Shown: positions 8,930 to 20,925, counted from the first letter of the stretch. The stretch is 46,994 nt of DNA from Phoronis australis (GCA_002633005.1 NMRA01000613.1:200861-247854); one strand, 5' to 3'. Translations and numbers: made by a program. The notes: generated by a model not told the origin, from the sequence alone.

Positions 8930-11900
8930 TTTATGGTTTATTACACGGTTGTATCTGCCATTCGAGGTTAATGTTATGGTATAAATTAGCTTTATACGGA
9001 AAATGCGCCCTTTGATGTAAACAGAACAATAGCGGCTTTAAGCAACATCCATTCCGTACTATTTGATGGTAATTGAGTCCTGACTGTGGAAGGCGGAAAG
9101 GGTAAAATTTGTGAAAAAAGGAAACCAACAGTTTTGTAAATTCAACTCTATTTAATGAATTCAATCCTGTTTAAAATATAATTAAGTCCTATTTTGTAAC
9201 TTTACTATTACTTAAAAATCATTCCTCAGTGTTTTGTAACCTCAATTCTATATAAAACGACCGTGTAAAAAGCGTCTTTCGGAGAATCGAGCGTGTTTTA
9301 TGAAATCGACTCGAAATTTTTTCCAAATACAGAATACGTGGTGTTGAATAAAATGTGTTTTGGAGATAGCAAATGATAGAAGTGATGTTCTGGAGTTCAA
9401 AGACGATGTTGATCATAACAAAACTGCCACAAAGCTTATAGAGAGTTTATGGTGTGGATATTAGGCAGGCTTGGTGCTGGTGTTCGCAAAGTCATACCAA
9501 GTTGCTCTGTGATGGTTTTGGACAACGTACAGACTTTATTCCAAACAGAATTGGTCGACATTTCAGCTGTATATTTATATACATGTGTTTGCATATGAAA
9601 CTTGACTATGGTTATACATTTCCATGTACCTGTATGGATCAAATTATTTCTTGTTGCTCTGCTACATGTAAGTTCAACGCACACCAAGACAAGGCTGGGC
9701 AAATGTGGACTCTACGTAATTATACTTGATTAGTGTGATCCCTGAAACCAGTGTGATTCAGAGAATGGTCTCCAAAAGTGAACAACTGCCGAAATCAGAT
9801 CTTGACATGGATAGATTAAATATCTATAATAAGTATGCAAAAATACGTAATATAACATTGCAGCCAATTGCAAAAAAGCCATGAACATTCAAAGGGCAGT
9901 GACACCTGGAGAGAAAGCTTGTTCTTAACTCTGAACCATTTTCCGCAATTTGGCCTCCTAGCACATTAAGATCTCATTGCAGAAATATGAAATACATGCA
10001 GACATACACTCTATCAACGACCGGTGGACTTGTTTTTATAAGGTTGGCTACTAAACAAGCAAGTAGGGAGCAACTTTCACACAAACATTTTTATCAGTGA
10101 CTTCTTGGACCACTGGTTTATTGGTCAGACGAGAGTTTATTGTCGTCATGTGCCAATAATTCCAAGATAACCGAAATAAACAAGTACAAATACGTAAAAC
10201 AATCGCTTGGCCAGCTTGGTACCCATGGGCAATAGTTCACCTGGTGAGACTCCCAGGACTCGGTACCCAAATTAATGTCTTTTATTTACATGTACTTCCT
10301 TCTTCTTTTCCTTTCCGGGTCAGTAAGTTTAGTCTAAGACCCCTCTTCTTGTCGATCTTCTTACTATCAGCCATCTTGTCTTATGTTGTCTTCAAAATAC
10401 CTGCAGTTATTTGAGGTAGAACAGGGTATCTTTGGGGCCTGGGGAGGGGGGGGGGGTAGAAGTGGTGTTCTGGCGAATACCCAAGAGACTCACGTACTCT
10501 TTCGTGCACTCATTAAAATTCAATTGATTGTAAATGCTTTCAATTCTTATAATAATATCTCTACTAAAGTTACATTATTATTAAATGGTAGTCTAAAATT
10601 CGACATTTTTGTCAATGAATTCCTTTTAAGCACTTTTAGCAAATTTGTGTGTATCGCTTATAAATCTTGTTGATTCTGATTTCCGTATCTGTATATGTTT
10701 TTGTTTTTAATATGTTCGTAATAGCATATCTAAGTATTTGAATACTTGCATGTATAATAAGATACGACTTACATGTACAGTGTATATAGTTCTATGTAAA
10801 CTACTTTTATCAATGAAGTGTCTACAAACCAGATATAATGCTTCGCGAATTCTGGGTTGGCCTTATACATGTATGCTCTGTGTATTCATCAATAAACATA
10901 TATATCACCTTAAAAAATCTCATCTCGTGTATTTTAAACGGGCGGCAGACCAAATCCGCCCACCAAATAAGCTTTACCTTGTCAAATCAAAAATATTTTA
11001 TAGGTAAAAATGTCACTTAAAGAACGCTTACTTTCTTCAGTGAATCTTTTTTTTTCTATATATATTCTTAATGAAGCTTGTCAACAAGAATTAAGATCAA
11101 TTTGACGACGAATTCCAACTCCATTTTTTGGTCGCCGTTAACTTTATCGCAGCACGCAATAACCACAAAGTATTTAACAAATTGACGTCACACGAGTTAG
11201 GCAAAAAAGAGAAGTCTGAAACTGAGCGAAGCTCTCGTCTCCAAGGCTCAAAATGCCGTTGATCGGATTAGCCCATAGACGTCATTATGGTGTCTATGGT
11301 TTAGCCATTTGAGGCTTGATGCGCGTTGATTGGCCGTAGATGACTTTCACCACTGACAAGAGCGACAAAAGAAACCTTCAAATACTCGAATCTGTGAATA
11401 TTTAAATACTATTTCTTGAAGATTCTTGTTCTTACTTTCGTGGCAAATTTAAGTATTTTTCCAGATGCGGAACAAGATTCAAAGGCAAATTTTAACTATT
11501 TTCACAAGCGTAGTTGTTTGTACAATTGGTGATACGGAAGAAAAAGGCTCTGTTTTCGTTAGTGGTGTTTGAAATAAAAGGTACTTGCGTATTTGTTATC
11601 AATTCTGTTTTATTTGAAGCACCATAGAACCTCTCCTGTTTTGAATTACAATACATCAAATTTTCATTGATCTAAACCTAAGTTGTTGCATAAATACCGC
11701 TCCATTTTTTTATTTTTTGTTGCACTATAGCAAATTTCCGAGGTGATATAACTTAATGTCACTCGTTATTTTCCAGCGCTTTTCGTAAAATTATGTCAGA
11801 ATTCTCACAAGAAAATTTCTCCTCGTCAAGCTTCAAGTGGCTAAACCGGCCAGCGCCATCTTGAGGCTTGGGGACAAGGCTGCCTTGTATGTGATATATA

Positions 11901-13150
11901 TGGAAAACGTAGCATGGGAAGATACTCTTTGGAATTCGCAAGACTTTTGTACCTTGGAATTTTTATTCGTCAACAGACTTGACAACCGATGAAGAAATCT
12001 CGAGTGAACCGCGACAGATTAAACTGTCTCCTGAGTCATTGCCATGTGCTAATCATAACTCAATTTGTGTTAATATGCATGTTGTATTCGATTTTTATTT
12101 GCTGTATTTGGCCATGAGTAACTTTTCATCGGGGTATAATATAGCCTGCGTGCTCCTTGCAGCGTACACGGTGATTTATTGCCTATATTGTTTAAAGTTC
12201 GAGAAAAACATCTAAGTGCCTTAATCATGATGTTTGATAATAACAAGGTCGGATTTTCAAATGCTGGCCTAGGCCTACTTTATACATATAGAATGGGTAC
12301 GATAAAATCATGCGACTATTGCGACGAATCGGAACTTGGCATTAAATATGTTATCTTGACCAACTGACCACGTGCGAAATACCAGGCAAGACGGATATTG
12401 TCACTTATCCCATATACGTGAAAATATGGATGCTGTATACTATTTAATACGGGAAAGTAGAGCCAATACACTGTATGTATACAACGTATTACGGTTGGCG
12501 AGCAGTCTCCTAGTGAAGTAAATTCGCGAGTGCAACGCCAGATTTGATTGAGATCATTCATTTGGGTCACCTAAATCATTAAGTCAAGGAGTCGCTCCTG
12601 GAAAACAGTTTTACTTCTCTAAAAACAGAAAAGATTAATTGATGAAAATTCCGAGGCTCGGTAATGAAGCGGCTATTATTGGGCCTCGCTGAAGTTTCAA
12701 TCTGGGTCATCATAAGTTCTGCAAATCAGCGCAGTTTCCACAGTAATTGTCCAATGCTGTGATCATCACGGGGAAATGTTTCTATTACTATTTACAGTTC
12801 AGAAGCTAAGACACGAAAATAGATGAAGAAAACTAAGATATTCATCGAAGCTAAAACGACACCCTCTGCTGCACAACTCGGTTCGGGGAATGTTTCAATT
12901 TTTATATTCCCGGATGGATTGCTTCTAAGTTTCCAACAAACTTTTGATATTATTGAATGGCTCAGTGTATATTTCAAAAATTGAAAATTCTGATCAATTT
13001 ATTATGAAATAAAACTTTACTGGTTATTCAACACTTTGACAGATTGTCTCGTCGCTTAACCGGCTTGGGTACCCTGCTTGGCACACATATGACATCATAT
13101 AACAACAAGCCGGAGCACACAGCAACAAGGCATTGCCACGATGACGCACA
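8930..13150. other. Long stretch without a supported gene
   Basis: Many short open frames exist on both strands but none shows a domain or a convincing splice context. A G run (10440-10457) and an AT-rich block (10680-11060) are present. A near-repeat of the wording around a tggcta/ttgaggct core occurs at 11230-11330 and 11830-11870, perhaps old MITE debris. Confidence 0.4.
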
Positions 13151-13155
13151 TAAGT

Positions 13156-13364
13156 TCATATATTAGGATAAACAGGTTATCCCACATATATAGGAATACA
13201 ACTGCGTTATCCTATCTCGAATTCATTTCATCTGGGAATGTCCCAACTCGACTTTCGGTCTCGTTGGGACATTGCCAGATGAAATAAATTCTCTATATGA
13301 TATGGCAGTAGTATTCCTATGCATGAGGGATAACCTACATGTACTTTAATAATCTGTATATATG
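13156..13364. mobile_element. Foldback MITE, about 210 bp
   Basis: The core palindrome pairs catttcatctgggaatgtcc (13223 on) with its inverse around 13265-13293. Outer arms pair ggttatccc...aggaatac with gtattcct...gggataacc. The right end (gggataac then catgt then aataatct) is shared with the element at 8114-8273, so the two are one family with different cores. Confidence 0.7.
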
Positions 13365-13910
13365 TCTATTGACGTGAACCATCATTCCGATTATTCACGT
13401 GCGTTAGGTAAAATAACACACGCACGTTTTGCAACAAGATAAGTTGGGTGACTCGCTTGGTCTACCTCACGAAAAATACGCAATTTCATACAATCACCGA
13501 TACTCCTGTCCTCCCATGGTCTAAAACATGGTGCAATCACTTCACAAATTAGGTGTTGTCCAGCATTTGAGGAAGAGGTATATCTATGCTAGTTATGATC
13601 TCATCAATTACACAGGTACAGTAGAAACGTTAAAAAATGACCGCATTCACACAAAGCTAACGCCCAGAAGGTAGCAACTGAACCAGGAAAAACACGGCAG
13701 TGCCTGTAAAAAATTAACGAAATCAGAGGAAAGAAACTGTAGAGTCGTATGATGAAAAATATTGATTGACCCCCCCCCCGTGGAGCATGTTAGAATATCG
13801 CCGGAGAGCAACGTTGCCCTTGGTCGCTGTAACCTAACATTACTCTCGATATTTGACCATATTTGTTCAACGATAAGGATGGCAGATTTGATGCCACCTT
13901 CAAAATGTCC

Positions 13911-13916
13911 TTTATT
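13911..13916 (-). terminator. Candidate polyadenylation signal for the RBR ligase gene
   Basis: AATAAA on the minus strand, about 305 bases past the TAG at 14220-14222. It is the nearest canonical signal found downstream of the stop. Confidence 0.4.
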
Positions 13917-14219
13917 GAGCTGCACGAAGTGAACAATCACACAGGTATGTCTTTGACATCGTAACAATAATGCAATAAAATATTTATATTTCGTGTCCAC
14001 AAGTGTTAAGACAATTTCTTCGTTTTCGAAAAATACACTCCCATCCTGCTATCTGCTTATCGCTGCAGGCGAGTTTCACCATTAGTACAAGTACACGTAC
14101 GACCATGGAGTATTCGGCAAGCAAATTGTCTACCATCTACAGGTACAACTGGTTAGTGTAAAACTAATTAATACAGACTAATTGAAATTAAATGTTCTAC
14201 GAGTTGAAACTAATGCAGT

Positions 14220-14710
14220 CTAAGCAAAAAATTTTGAAATTCTCTTCGTGACAATCGACGCTTGCACCGGAGCAGTGGTACACGTAACGCTGTACCCACA
14301 CTCGCCTCGACCCTGCTTGGATGTGAACGGTCTCACGCAAATGAGACAGAACTCAAACTTGCATGCTTTGCATGGTATCCGCTTACAGCCACCTTCGAAA
14401 TAATTAAGAGTTCCGCAGTTGATGCAAGCTCTCATTCTGGGGCACGTCTGGGCATTTTTAAATTTTCTGCCAGTGGGAACTTCTACGAGTTCAGCTTGCT
14501 GCAAAATTTCCAGACGTGGATCGGCTGCGTCACATCCTTCGTTGCCGCAGAAGACATCCTTGGCTCCGCTTTTCCAAGGTGACCAGCAGTCCCAGCAAAA
14601 GAAGTAAGGCTTTCCTTGCTCCGTCACACAGTGAGGGCATGGCACACGCTGGGCTTTTTCGTCATCTCGAAGACAGATCGATTCACAACTTGGACAGGAA
14701 CCAATGTCTC
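14220..14710 (-). CDS. RBR E3 ligase last exon (IBR and catalytic RING2), copy 1
   Basis: The exon starts after a pyrimidine-rich acceptor (CTCTCTGTCGCTTTAG) in phase 1 and ends at TAG. It encodes residues 212-373 of the deduced ligase. An IBR-type Cys cluster runs from C216 to C270 (CPSC, CPHC, FFCWDCW, FCGNEGC). The Rcat/RING2 follows: C306-x2-C309-x9-C319-x4-C324-x2-C327-x4-C332-x2-C335. The spacing around YFEGGCKRIPC matches the parkin RING2, so C319 is the expected thioester-forming cysteine. The position of parkin His433 is Arg here. The nucleotide sequence is identical to the exon at 16998-17488. Confidence 0.85.
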
Positions 14711-15363
14711 CTAAAGCGACAGAGAGATTGGTCTAAAATCGTGCACGAATCTTTTATAGGTTCTTGCTTATTCGACTTCTCTTAGTGGACCAGATTTGGA
14801 TGTCAAGGAAGACTGTAAATTTTTTCATGTTCCTTTAAAATATCTATAAGTCCTCTACATGGCTTGTTAGCCATGACTGAAACCCATGATATTGTTTGAA
14901 AAATATTTACAAGCATAAAGCCGTTATAGCTGACAGTTTTTGCAGTTTGTTTTTTGTATATCTAGAAAATACTTGCTTCTCAGCCAGGATTTCTCCTTCA
15001 CATTAAAAAAAAGTTATCGTAAAATTGAACAAAAACCTTGACACGTACATCAAGCTCATTTTTATTAAATTTTAGTTTATTTGACTTCGTAAGAAATGAT
15101 GAATACATGTTTAGGAACGGAGCTCAAGCATAATTCCACCGCGTAAAGGTGAAGACACAAACGCTCCGCTTATCATTTGTTTTGACACAGGTAAGGTTGT
15201 AAAAACAGGCTCTTTGTGATCATATAAATTAGATACACTAATTAACGTTCGTTATGATCAATAAAGAACCATTTTTCAGAGATGTACACCAGATTGGATT
15301 CAAGACTATTGCTATCTATATCTTGAACTTCCAAACTATGTTTCTACACGTCGTTTTGTTTAC

Positions 15364-15552
15364 CTAAATGTTTCTTGGCAAAGTTCTCTGATATCTTTAT
15401 TTCAAACTCTCGCATCTCGTCTTCAGAAAGACAAGCGTATCTGCGAATGGTGCTATATTTCCATTCCGTTTTACACGTCTCAAGAGGGCACTTGAACGCA
15501 TACTCCCCTTTCTTCAGCTTATGTCGACAAAACGCCTTCAGCTCGCCTGGAA
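15364..15552 (-). CDS. RBR E3 ligase RING1 exon, copy 1
   Basis: 189 nt, acceptor TTTCAG and donor TTAG|GTAAAC, in phase with both neighbours. It encodes residues 148-211, including AFCRHKLKKGEYAFKCP and an ETC motif that continue the RING1 Cys/His pattern. A helical linker ending FAKKHL follows. Compared with copy 2 it has four amino-acid differences (A166, L171, C188, A206 here). Confidence 0.8.
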
Positions 15553-16087
15553 CTGAAATTAATTCATCATCTCATATGCAATAAAATCATTAAGCATCAG
15601 CACATTTCATTTTGACGAATGTTTTTCCAATCCTCCGGAATTTCTCCACTCATTTGTTTGTCTTTGACGATTTGACAGGTCAACCGTGTAAGGCAGTTGA
15701 CTGGGCTGTAAGAATGATCCCGTCATCGAGAACCAATCAGATGTCTTGGCCCATTAACCCGGGGGGGGACTGACGAAGTCCAAGTGTATCCAATCAGCCA
15801 TTGTTTACACAGACGTTGCGAATAAACAATGATTTACCAGACAGGACTGGACCTAAGAATCAAAGATATTTCAGCACCTGAAAACCAACCGACTGTTAAT
15901 TTTAACGTCATGTTATACAAATAACTTGAACAACGGCTATTTGCGACTTAAGCTAGGTGGCATTTACTTCGTAAGACAATACTTTGCACACACTTGTATG
16001 GCATGTTGTTTGGCATTTCTAGGTGAGCCAACCGTGGACGAGACGGTCACGTCACCTGGTGACAGAGCTTAACAGAGAGAGACTTAC

Positions 16088-16184
16088 CAATCGCGTGCCC
16101 ACAAGGCATTTTTACACGCTTACAGCTATCTGTATCTTCATCTGATATTATACACGGTTTCGGGCTGTAGCGAATTGGCGATGG
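16088..16184 (-). CDS. RBR E3 ligase exon with first RING1 cysteines, copy 1
   Basis: 97 nt, acceptor TTTTTCAG and strong donor ATTG|GTAAGTC. It opens in phase 0, matching the phase-0 end of the UBL exon at 24888-25027. It encodes residues 116-148, with KPCIISDEDTDSCKRVK and MPCGHAI, the start of RING1. S135 here is N in copy 2. Confidence 0.8.
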
Positions 16185-16299
16185 CTGAAAAATAATTGTG
16201 GCAGAGCTTATAACGATTTAGTGCTTGATAGCGATACATGTATATTTGATTGAGGGCGAAAATTATGGAACTAAGTAGGCGTAAGCCCTTTTGAGCAAA

Positions 16300-16811
16300 A
16301 AGAACTTACAGGATACAAAACGAAAAAGTACGCGTGTAAGTCAGACCTGAGTGCACTTTCTAAAAGTAATGAACGTTATAGCAATATTGGAATGATATCA
16401 TGACGCGTCTGGCAAAAAGTCATTGAACGATGTAGCTCACACGCTGTCAAGAGACTTTCAAATTCGTGTGAGTTTTGTAAGATGTGTTACCCTTTGGTGT
16501 GCAGGTCGAAAGCTTTTTCACTTTTGGAGAATATTTTTATCACGAAACACTCTTACCATAGAACTTATTTAAACAACCGAAGCATAGAAGCGGAGTGCTT
16601 GCCTACTAGATAAATTGTCAGGTGGCGCAAAGCATCTCTCCATGTCACCACAAAGTTTGCGAACCCCCCCCCCCAAATATTCTTCCGTAAGTAACGTTTC
16701 CACAAGAGGAACGTCGTGTAGACCAAGGTGATCCTTGACACGGGGTTTCCACGACGAGCACAAACCGTAGAACTTCAGGAAAACGCGGAACCCTTTGATC
16801 ATAGACATCAC
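16300..16811 (-). promoter_or_regulatory. Possible alternative 5' exon upstream of the RBR exons, copy 1
   Basis: A minus-strand ATG region near 16803 opens a frame (MSMIKGFRVFL), and a strong donor (TTCTATG|GTAAGAG) lies near 16557. Both are conserved in copy 2 (19520-19280). However a G run is 11 long here and 6 in copy 2, and another 1-nt indel lies near the donor, so no frame is kept in both. This argues for an untranslated alternative first exon, or plain promoter DNA, rather than coding sequence. Confidence 0.35.
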
Positions 16812-16997
16812 ATAGACCGGGCGCGCTTCTCAGCTACATGCAGCTTGCGTTGTCAATATGACGCCATATTGGAGAGTGTAACAAGACAAAACTGGCGGAA
16901 AACACTGGGAGCCCTACGGCATCAGTCAGAAAATCGGCGGACTCGCAGTGTTATGCTTGCAGCNATTAAATGTTCTACGAGTTGAAACTAATGCAGT

Positions 16998-17488
16998 CTA
17001 AGCAAAAAATTTTGAAATTCTCTTCGTGACAATCGACGCTTGCACCGGAGCAGTGGTACACGTAACGCTGTACCCACACTCGCCTCGACCCTGCTTGGAT
17101 GTGAACGGTCTCACGCAAATGAGACAGAACTCAAACTTGCATGCTTTGCATGGTATCCGCTTACAGCCACCTTCGAAATAATTAAGAGTTCCGCAGTTGA
17201 TGCAAGCTCTCATTCTGGGGCACGTCTGGGCATTTTTAAATTTTCTGCCAGTGGGAACTTCTACGAGTTCAGCTTGCTGCAAAATTTCCAGACGTGGATC
17301 GGCTGCGTCACATCCTTCGTTGCCGCAGAAGACATCCTTGGCTCCGCTTTTCCAAGGTGACCAGCAGTCCCAGCAAAAGAAGTAAGGCTTTCCTTGCTCC
17401 GTCACACAGTGAGGGCATGGCACACGCTGGGCTTTTTCGTCATCTCGAAGACAGATCGATTCACAACTTGGACAGGAACCAATGTCTC
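16998..17488 (-). CDS. RBR E3 ligase last exon (IBR and catalytic RING2), copy 2
   Basis: Same exon as 14220-14710, with no nucleotide difference seen. It is the copy that lies in the same contig as the UBL exons, so it is the one used to assemble the 373-residue protein. The catalytic cysteine candidate is C319 in the GGC motif. The C-terminal tail after C335 is short and ends RISKFFA. Confidence 0.88.
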
Positions 17489-18141
17489 CTAAAGCGACAG
17501 AGAGATTGGTCTAAAATCGTGCACGAATCTTTTATAGGTTCTTGCTTATTCGACTTCTCTTAGTGGACCAGATTTGGATGTCAAGGAAGACTGTAAATTT
17601 TTTCATGTTCCTTTAAAATATCTTTAAGTCCTCTACATGGCTTGTTAGCCATGACTGAATCCCATGATATTGTTTGAAAAATATTTACAAGCATAAAGCC
17701 GTTATAGCTGACAGTTTTTGCAGTTTGTTTTTTGTATATCTAGAAAATACTTGCTTCTCAGCCAGGATTTCTCCTTCACATTAAAAAAAGTTATCGTAAA
17801 ATTGAACGAAAACCTTGACACGTACATCAAGCTCATTTCTATTAAATTTTAGTTTGTTTGACTTCGTAAGAAATGATGAATACATGTTTAGGAACGGAGC
17901 TCAAGCGTAATTCCACCGCCGTAAAGGTGAAGACACAAACGCTCCGCTTATCATTTGTTTTGACACAGGTAAGGTTGTAAAAACCGGCTCTTTGTAATCA
18001 TATAAATTAAATACACTAATTAACGTTCGTTATGATCAACAAAGAACCATTTTTCAAAGATGTACACCAGATTGGATTCAAGACTATTGCTATCTATATC
18101 TTGAACTACCAAACTAAGTTTCTACACGTCGTTTTGTTTAC

Positions 18142-18330
18142 CTAAATGTTTCTTGACAAAGTTCTCTGATATCTTTATTTCAAATTCTCGCATCTCGTCT
18201 TCAGAAAGATAAGCGTATCTGCGAATGGTGCTATATTTCCATTCCGTTTTGCACGTCTCAATAGGGCACTTGAACACGTACTCCCCTTTCTTCAGCTTAT
18301 GTCGACAAAACGCCTTCAGCTCGCCTGGAA
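18142..18330 (-). CDS. RBR E3 ligase RING1 exon, copy 2
   Basis: 189 nt with acceptor AATTCCAG and donor GTAAAC. It encodes residues 148-211 with V166, I171, Y188 and V206. The putative zinc ligands C156, H158, C169 and C174 are kept in both copies. C188 (Cys in copy 1, Tyr here) is therefore probably not an essential ligand. Confidence 0.85.
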
Positions 18331-18814
18331 CTGGAATTAATTCATCATCTCATATGCAATAAAATCATTAAGCATCAGCACATTTCATTTTGACGAATAT
18401 TTTTCCAATCCTTCAGGATTTCTGCACTTATTTTAGCATGGCTATGTTTGTTTGTCTTTGACGATTTGACAGGTCAACCGTGTAAGGCAATTGACTGGGC
18501 TGTAAGAATGATCCCGTCATCGAGAACCAAATGAATCAGATGTCTTGGCCCATTAACCCGGGGGGACTGACGAAGTTCAAGTCTATCCAATCAGCCATTG
18601 TTTACACAGACGTTGCGAATAAACAATTCTTTACCAGACAGGACTGGACCTAAGAATCAAAGATATTTCTGTACGTGAAAACCAACCGACTGTTAATTTT
18701 AACGTCATGTTATACAAATAACTTGCACAACGACTATTTGCGACTTAAGCTAGGTGGCATTTGGACGAGACGGTCACGTCACCTGGTGACAGAGCTTAAC
18801 AGAGAGAGACTTAC

Positions 18815-18911
18815 CAATCGCGTGCCCACAAGGCATTTTTACACGCTTACAGTTATCTGTATCTTCATCTGATATTATACACGGTTTCGGGCTGTAGCGA
18901 ATTGGCGATGG
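18815..18911 (-). CDS. RBR E3 ligase exon with first RING1 cysteines, copy 2
   Basis: 97 nt, phase 0 in and phase 1 out, with strong splice sites (TTTTTCAG and GTAAGTC). It encodes residues 116-148 with N135. It follows the UBL exon across a 5.98-kb intron (18912-24887). Confidence 0.85.
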
Positions 18912-19527
18912 CTGAAAAATAATTGTGGCAGAGCTTATAACGAATTAGTGCTTGATAGCGATATATTCGATTGAGAGCGAAAATTATGGAACTACATGTA
19001 AGTAGGCGTAAGCCCTTTTGAGCAAAAAGAACTTACAGGATACAAAACGAAAAAGGGTACGCGTGTAAGTCAGACCTGAGTGCACTTTCTAAAAGTAATA
19101 AACGTTATAGCAATATTGGAATGATATCATGACGCGTCTGGCAAAAAGTCATTGACCGATGTAGCTCACATGCTGTCAAGAGACTTTCAAATTCGATGTG
19201 AGTTTTGTAAGATGTGTTAGCCTTTGGTGTGCAGGTCGAAAGCTGTTTAACGTTTGGAGAATATTTTTTTATCACGAAACACTCTTACCATAGAACTTAT
19301 TTAAAAACCGAAGCATAGAAGCGGAGTGCTGGCCTACTAGATAAAGTGTCAGGTGGCGCAAAGCATCTCTCCATGTCACCACAAAGTTTGCGAACCCCCC
19401 AAATATTCTTCCGTAAGTAACGTTTCCACAAGAGGAACGTCGTGTAGACCAAGGTCATCCTTGACACGGGGTTTCCACGACGAGCACAAACCGTAGAACT
19501 CCAGGAAAACGCGGAACCCTTTGATCA

Positions 19528-19630
19528 TAGACATCACATAGACCGGGCGTGCGCCACTCAGCTACGGCAGCTTGCGTTGTCAATATGACGCCATATTGGA
19601 GAGTGTAACAAGACAAAAATGGCGGAAAAC
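19528..19630. promoter_or_regulatory. Promoter-like region between divergent starts (YY1-type ATGGCGG)
   Basis: It contains gaccgggcgtgcgcc, ccatattggagagtgt and aaaaATGGCGG. The last resembles the YY1 element often found at animal start sites. A 50-codon plus-strand frame (19619-19771, MAENTGSPTASVRKSADS) starts there with a good Kozak context. In copy 1 the same ATG is CTG (near 16895). An inverted, diverged copy of this region lies at 22497-22570. Gene identity downstream is unknown. Confidence 0.4.
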
Positions 19631-19771
19631 ACTGGGAGCCCTACGGCATCAGTCAGAAAATCGGCGGACTCGCAGTGTTATGCTTGCAGTCAAAGAGTTA
19701 AGTTTTTTGGTCCTGCCTTTGAGTCATGGGTTTTTTGGTTCGGCCATGGAGTAAAGAGGTGTTGCCACTAG

Positions 19772-20489
19772 GTTTTTATGTTCTGCCACCATTGTTTAAG
19801 CGGAGCGATTATGCGTTGTTTCCATACACCATCAGTGTTTGTGATTGAGACCATATAAGATCAATTAAAAAATAATTATTGACCACCATATGCTGTTATC
19901 CAATGATGATGCTGTTTGTTAATTGTACTTAAGCAAATATTTGGTATCAATGACAATCATTTGTACTTGTTCTGAAAAATGACATCCCCGAGCCTACTCG
20001 GTAGCCATCGAAATCAGTTTAGGCCTATCTATGTGTAAGTGAATAATGTATTCTCTGTTGAAAGATATACTGCTTTAAAAACTCATTTCTTAATAAGTAT
20101 TCCAAAGTCAGATTTCTTCTGTTGGATTAAAACAAACATATCCCTGTAAAATGTGTACTTATGTTAAAGTTGATATTGGAAATTTTGTGGATTTGTACTG
20201 CTTCCTTACGAGCTCATTGTTTTGTGACTCAAAACTTGCGCAAAAAAGTAAAGTGCATTGTAACCAAACCGGTGCGACTGAATTGCGCACCCGACTTATA
20301 CCCAAAATGCAAAATTTCCCACTCGAAACCGAGTGGAAATATACCCAACCGAGTCAGTGTAGCATTAAATAATGACTCCGTGAAAAATGACCCCGTGTTA
20401 GTTTTTTTCACAGGTTCATAATTTAATGAGAAGAATTTTTGACCCATGAAAAAATGACCTCACGTCCGTGAAAACCCGTCCCGTTCCAG
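19772..20489. other. No supported gene
   Basis: Short overlapping frames only. A minus-strand-like repeat wording (tgacccatgaaaaaatgacc) is present near 20440. Confidence 0.35.
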
Positions 20490-20925
20490 AGGCGATCCAG
20501 AATTTTGATTTGGGGGGGGGGGCAAGGCAGAGGATCACATGCGCGCACCCAACCTAAAATATAGAGGGGGGGGGGCTCGAATTTCGCGATCATGTGGACC
20601 TTTTACTTGAACAAGAAGACGAGTACTAAGAAACGGGGTACTAGGTTCAACCCCGTGCATTGTGCATTCGTGAAGAATTCCTGTGGATTTTTGTCTCGTT
20701 TCCTCGGACTTTTTGTTTCTCTAAGAAGGACCTTTTTGCCCACTTCGTCAAATGGGGGGGGGGGGCTCATTCGAGCCCCCGGAGCCCGACCCCCCTGGGT
20801 GGGCGCATGTATTAGGCAGGATTTTGCACGTCGGACTTTCGCATCCCCGGACTGCCAAATGGAATCTGGGAGAATTTTAGGGGGGTCTTGGCTTCCCTCT
20901 AAATCCGCCACTATGGGTTCCTCCG
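20490..20925 (+). mobile_element. G-rich non-autonomous transposon, family A, longest copy
   Basis: It starts ccagaattttgatttgggg and ends ccctctaaatccgccactat. Two long G runs lie inside. It shares its left half with 2240-2465 and its right end with 30783-30940 (ccaaatggaatc, gagaattttag). The open frames across it are by-products. Confidence 0.65.

Larger units (their letters stand above)
14187..16963. repeat. Copy 1 of a 2.7-kb tandem duplication (probable second haplotype)
   Basis: This block matches 16965-19690 from end to end. It is identical for about the first 650 bp, then shows scattered substitutions, homopolymer indels and a roughly 70-bp insertion in copy 1 (near 15965-16035) missing from copy 2. 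Copy 1 ends exactly at the lone N at 16964 and copy 2 begins exactly after it. That is what abutting contigs from two alleles would look like. Confidence 0.85.
16965..19690. repeat. Copy 2 of the 2.7-kb tandem duplication
   Basis: Second copy of the block above, carrying the same three RBR exons and the same upstream promoter-like sequence. Only this copy continues into unique sequence to its right, where the UBL exons of the gene lie. Confidence 0.85.

Noticed and set aside
13866-13944. Plus-strand exon with FDATFKMSFIELHEVNNH and a GTATGT donor
   Set aside because: No acceptor can be placed after the upstream stop, and the minus strand is equally open, so it stays undecided.
14262-14785. 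Plus-strand frames opposite the RBR exon (and the same in copy 2)
   Set aside because: They are antisense shadows of the IBR-Rcat exon, which has clear cysteine spacing on the minus strand.
16281-16365. Minus-strand 50-nt exon ending in a strong GTAAGT donor
   Set aside because: Copy 2 has a 2-nt length difference within it, so the frame is not preserved between the two copies.
16569-16811. Coding N-terminal exon of a UBL-less ligase
   Set aside because: The G run and a nearby single-base indel differ between copies and break the frame, so coding function is not supported.
16998-17488. A second independent RBR gene in tandem
   Set aside because: Boundaries coincide with a lone N, and only one set of UBL exons exists. 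Allelic contigs explain it better.
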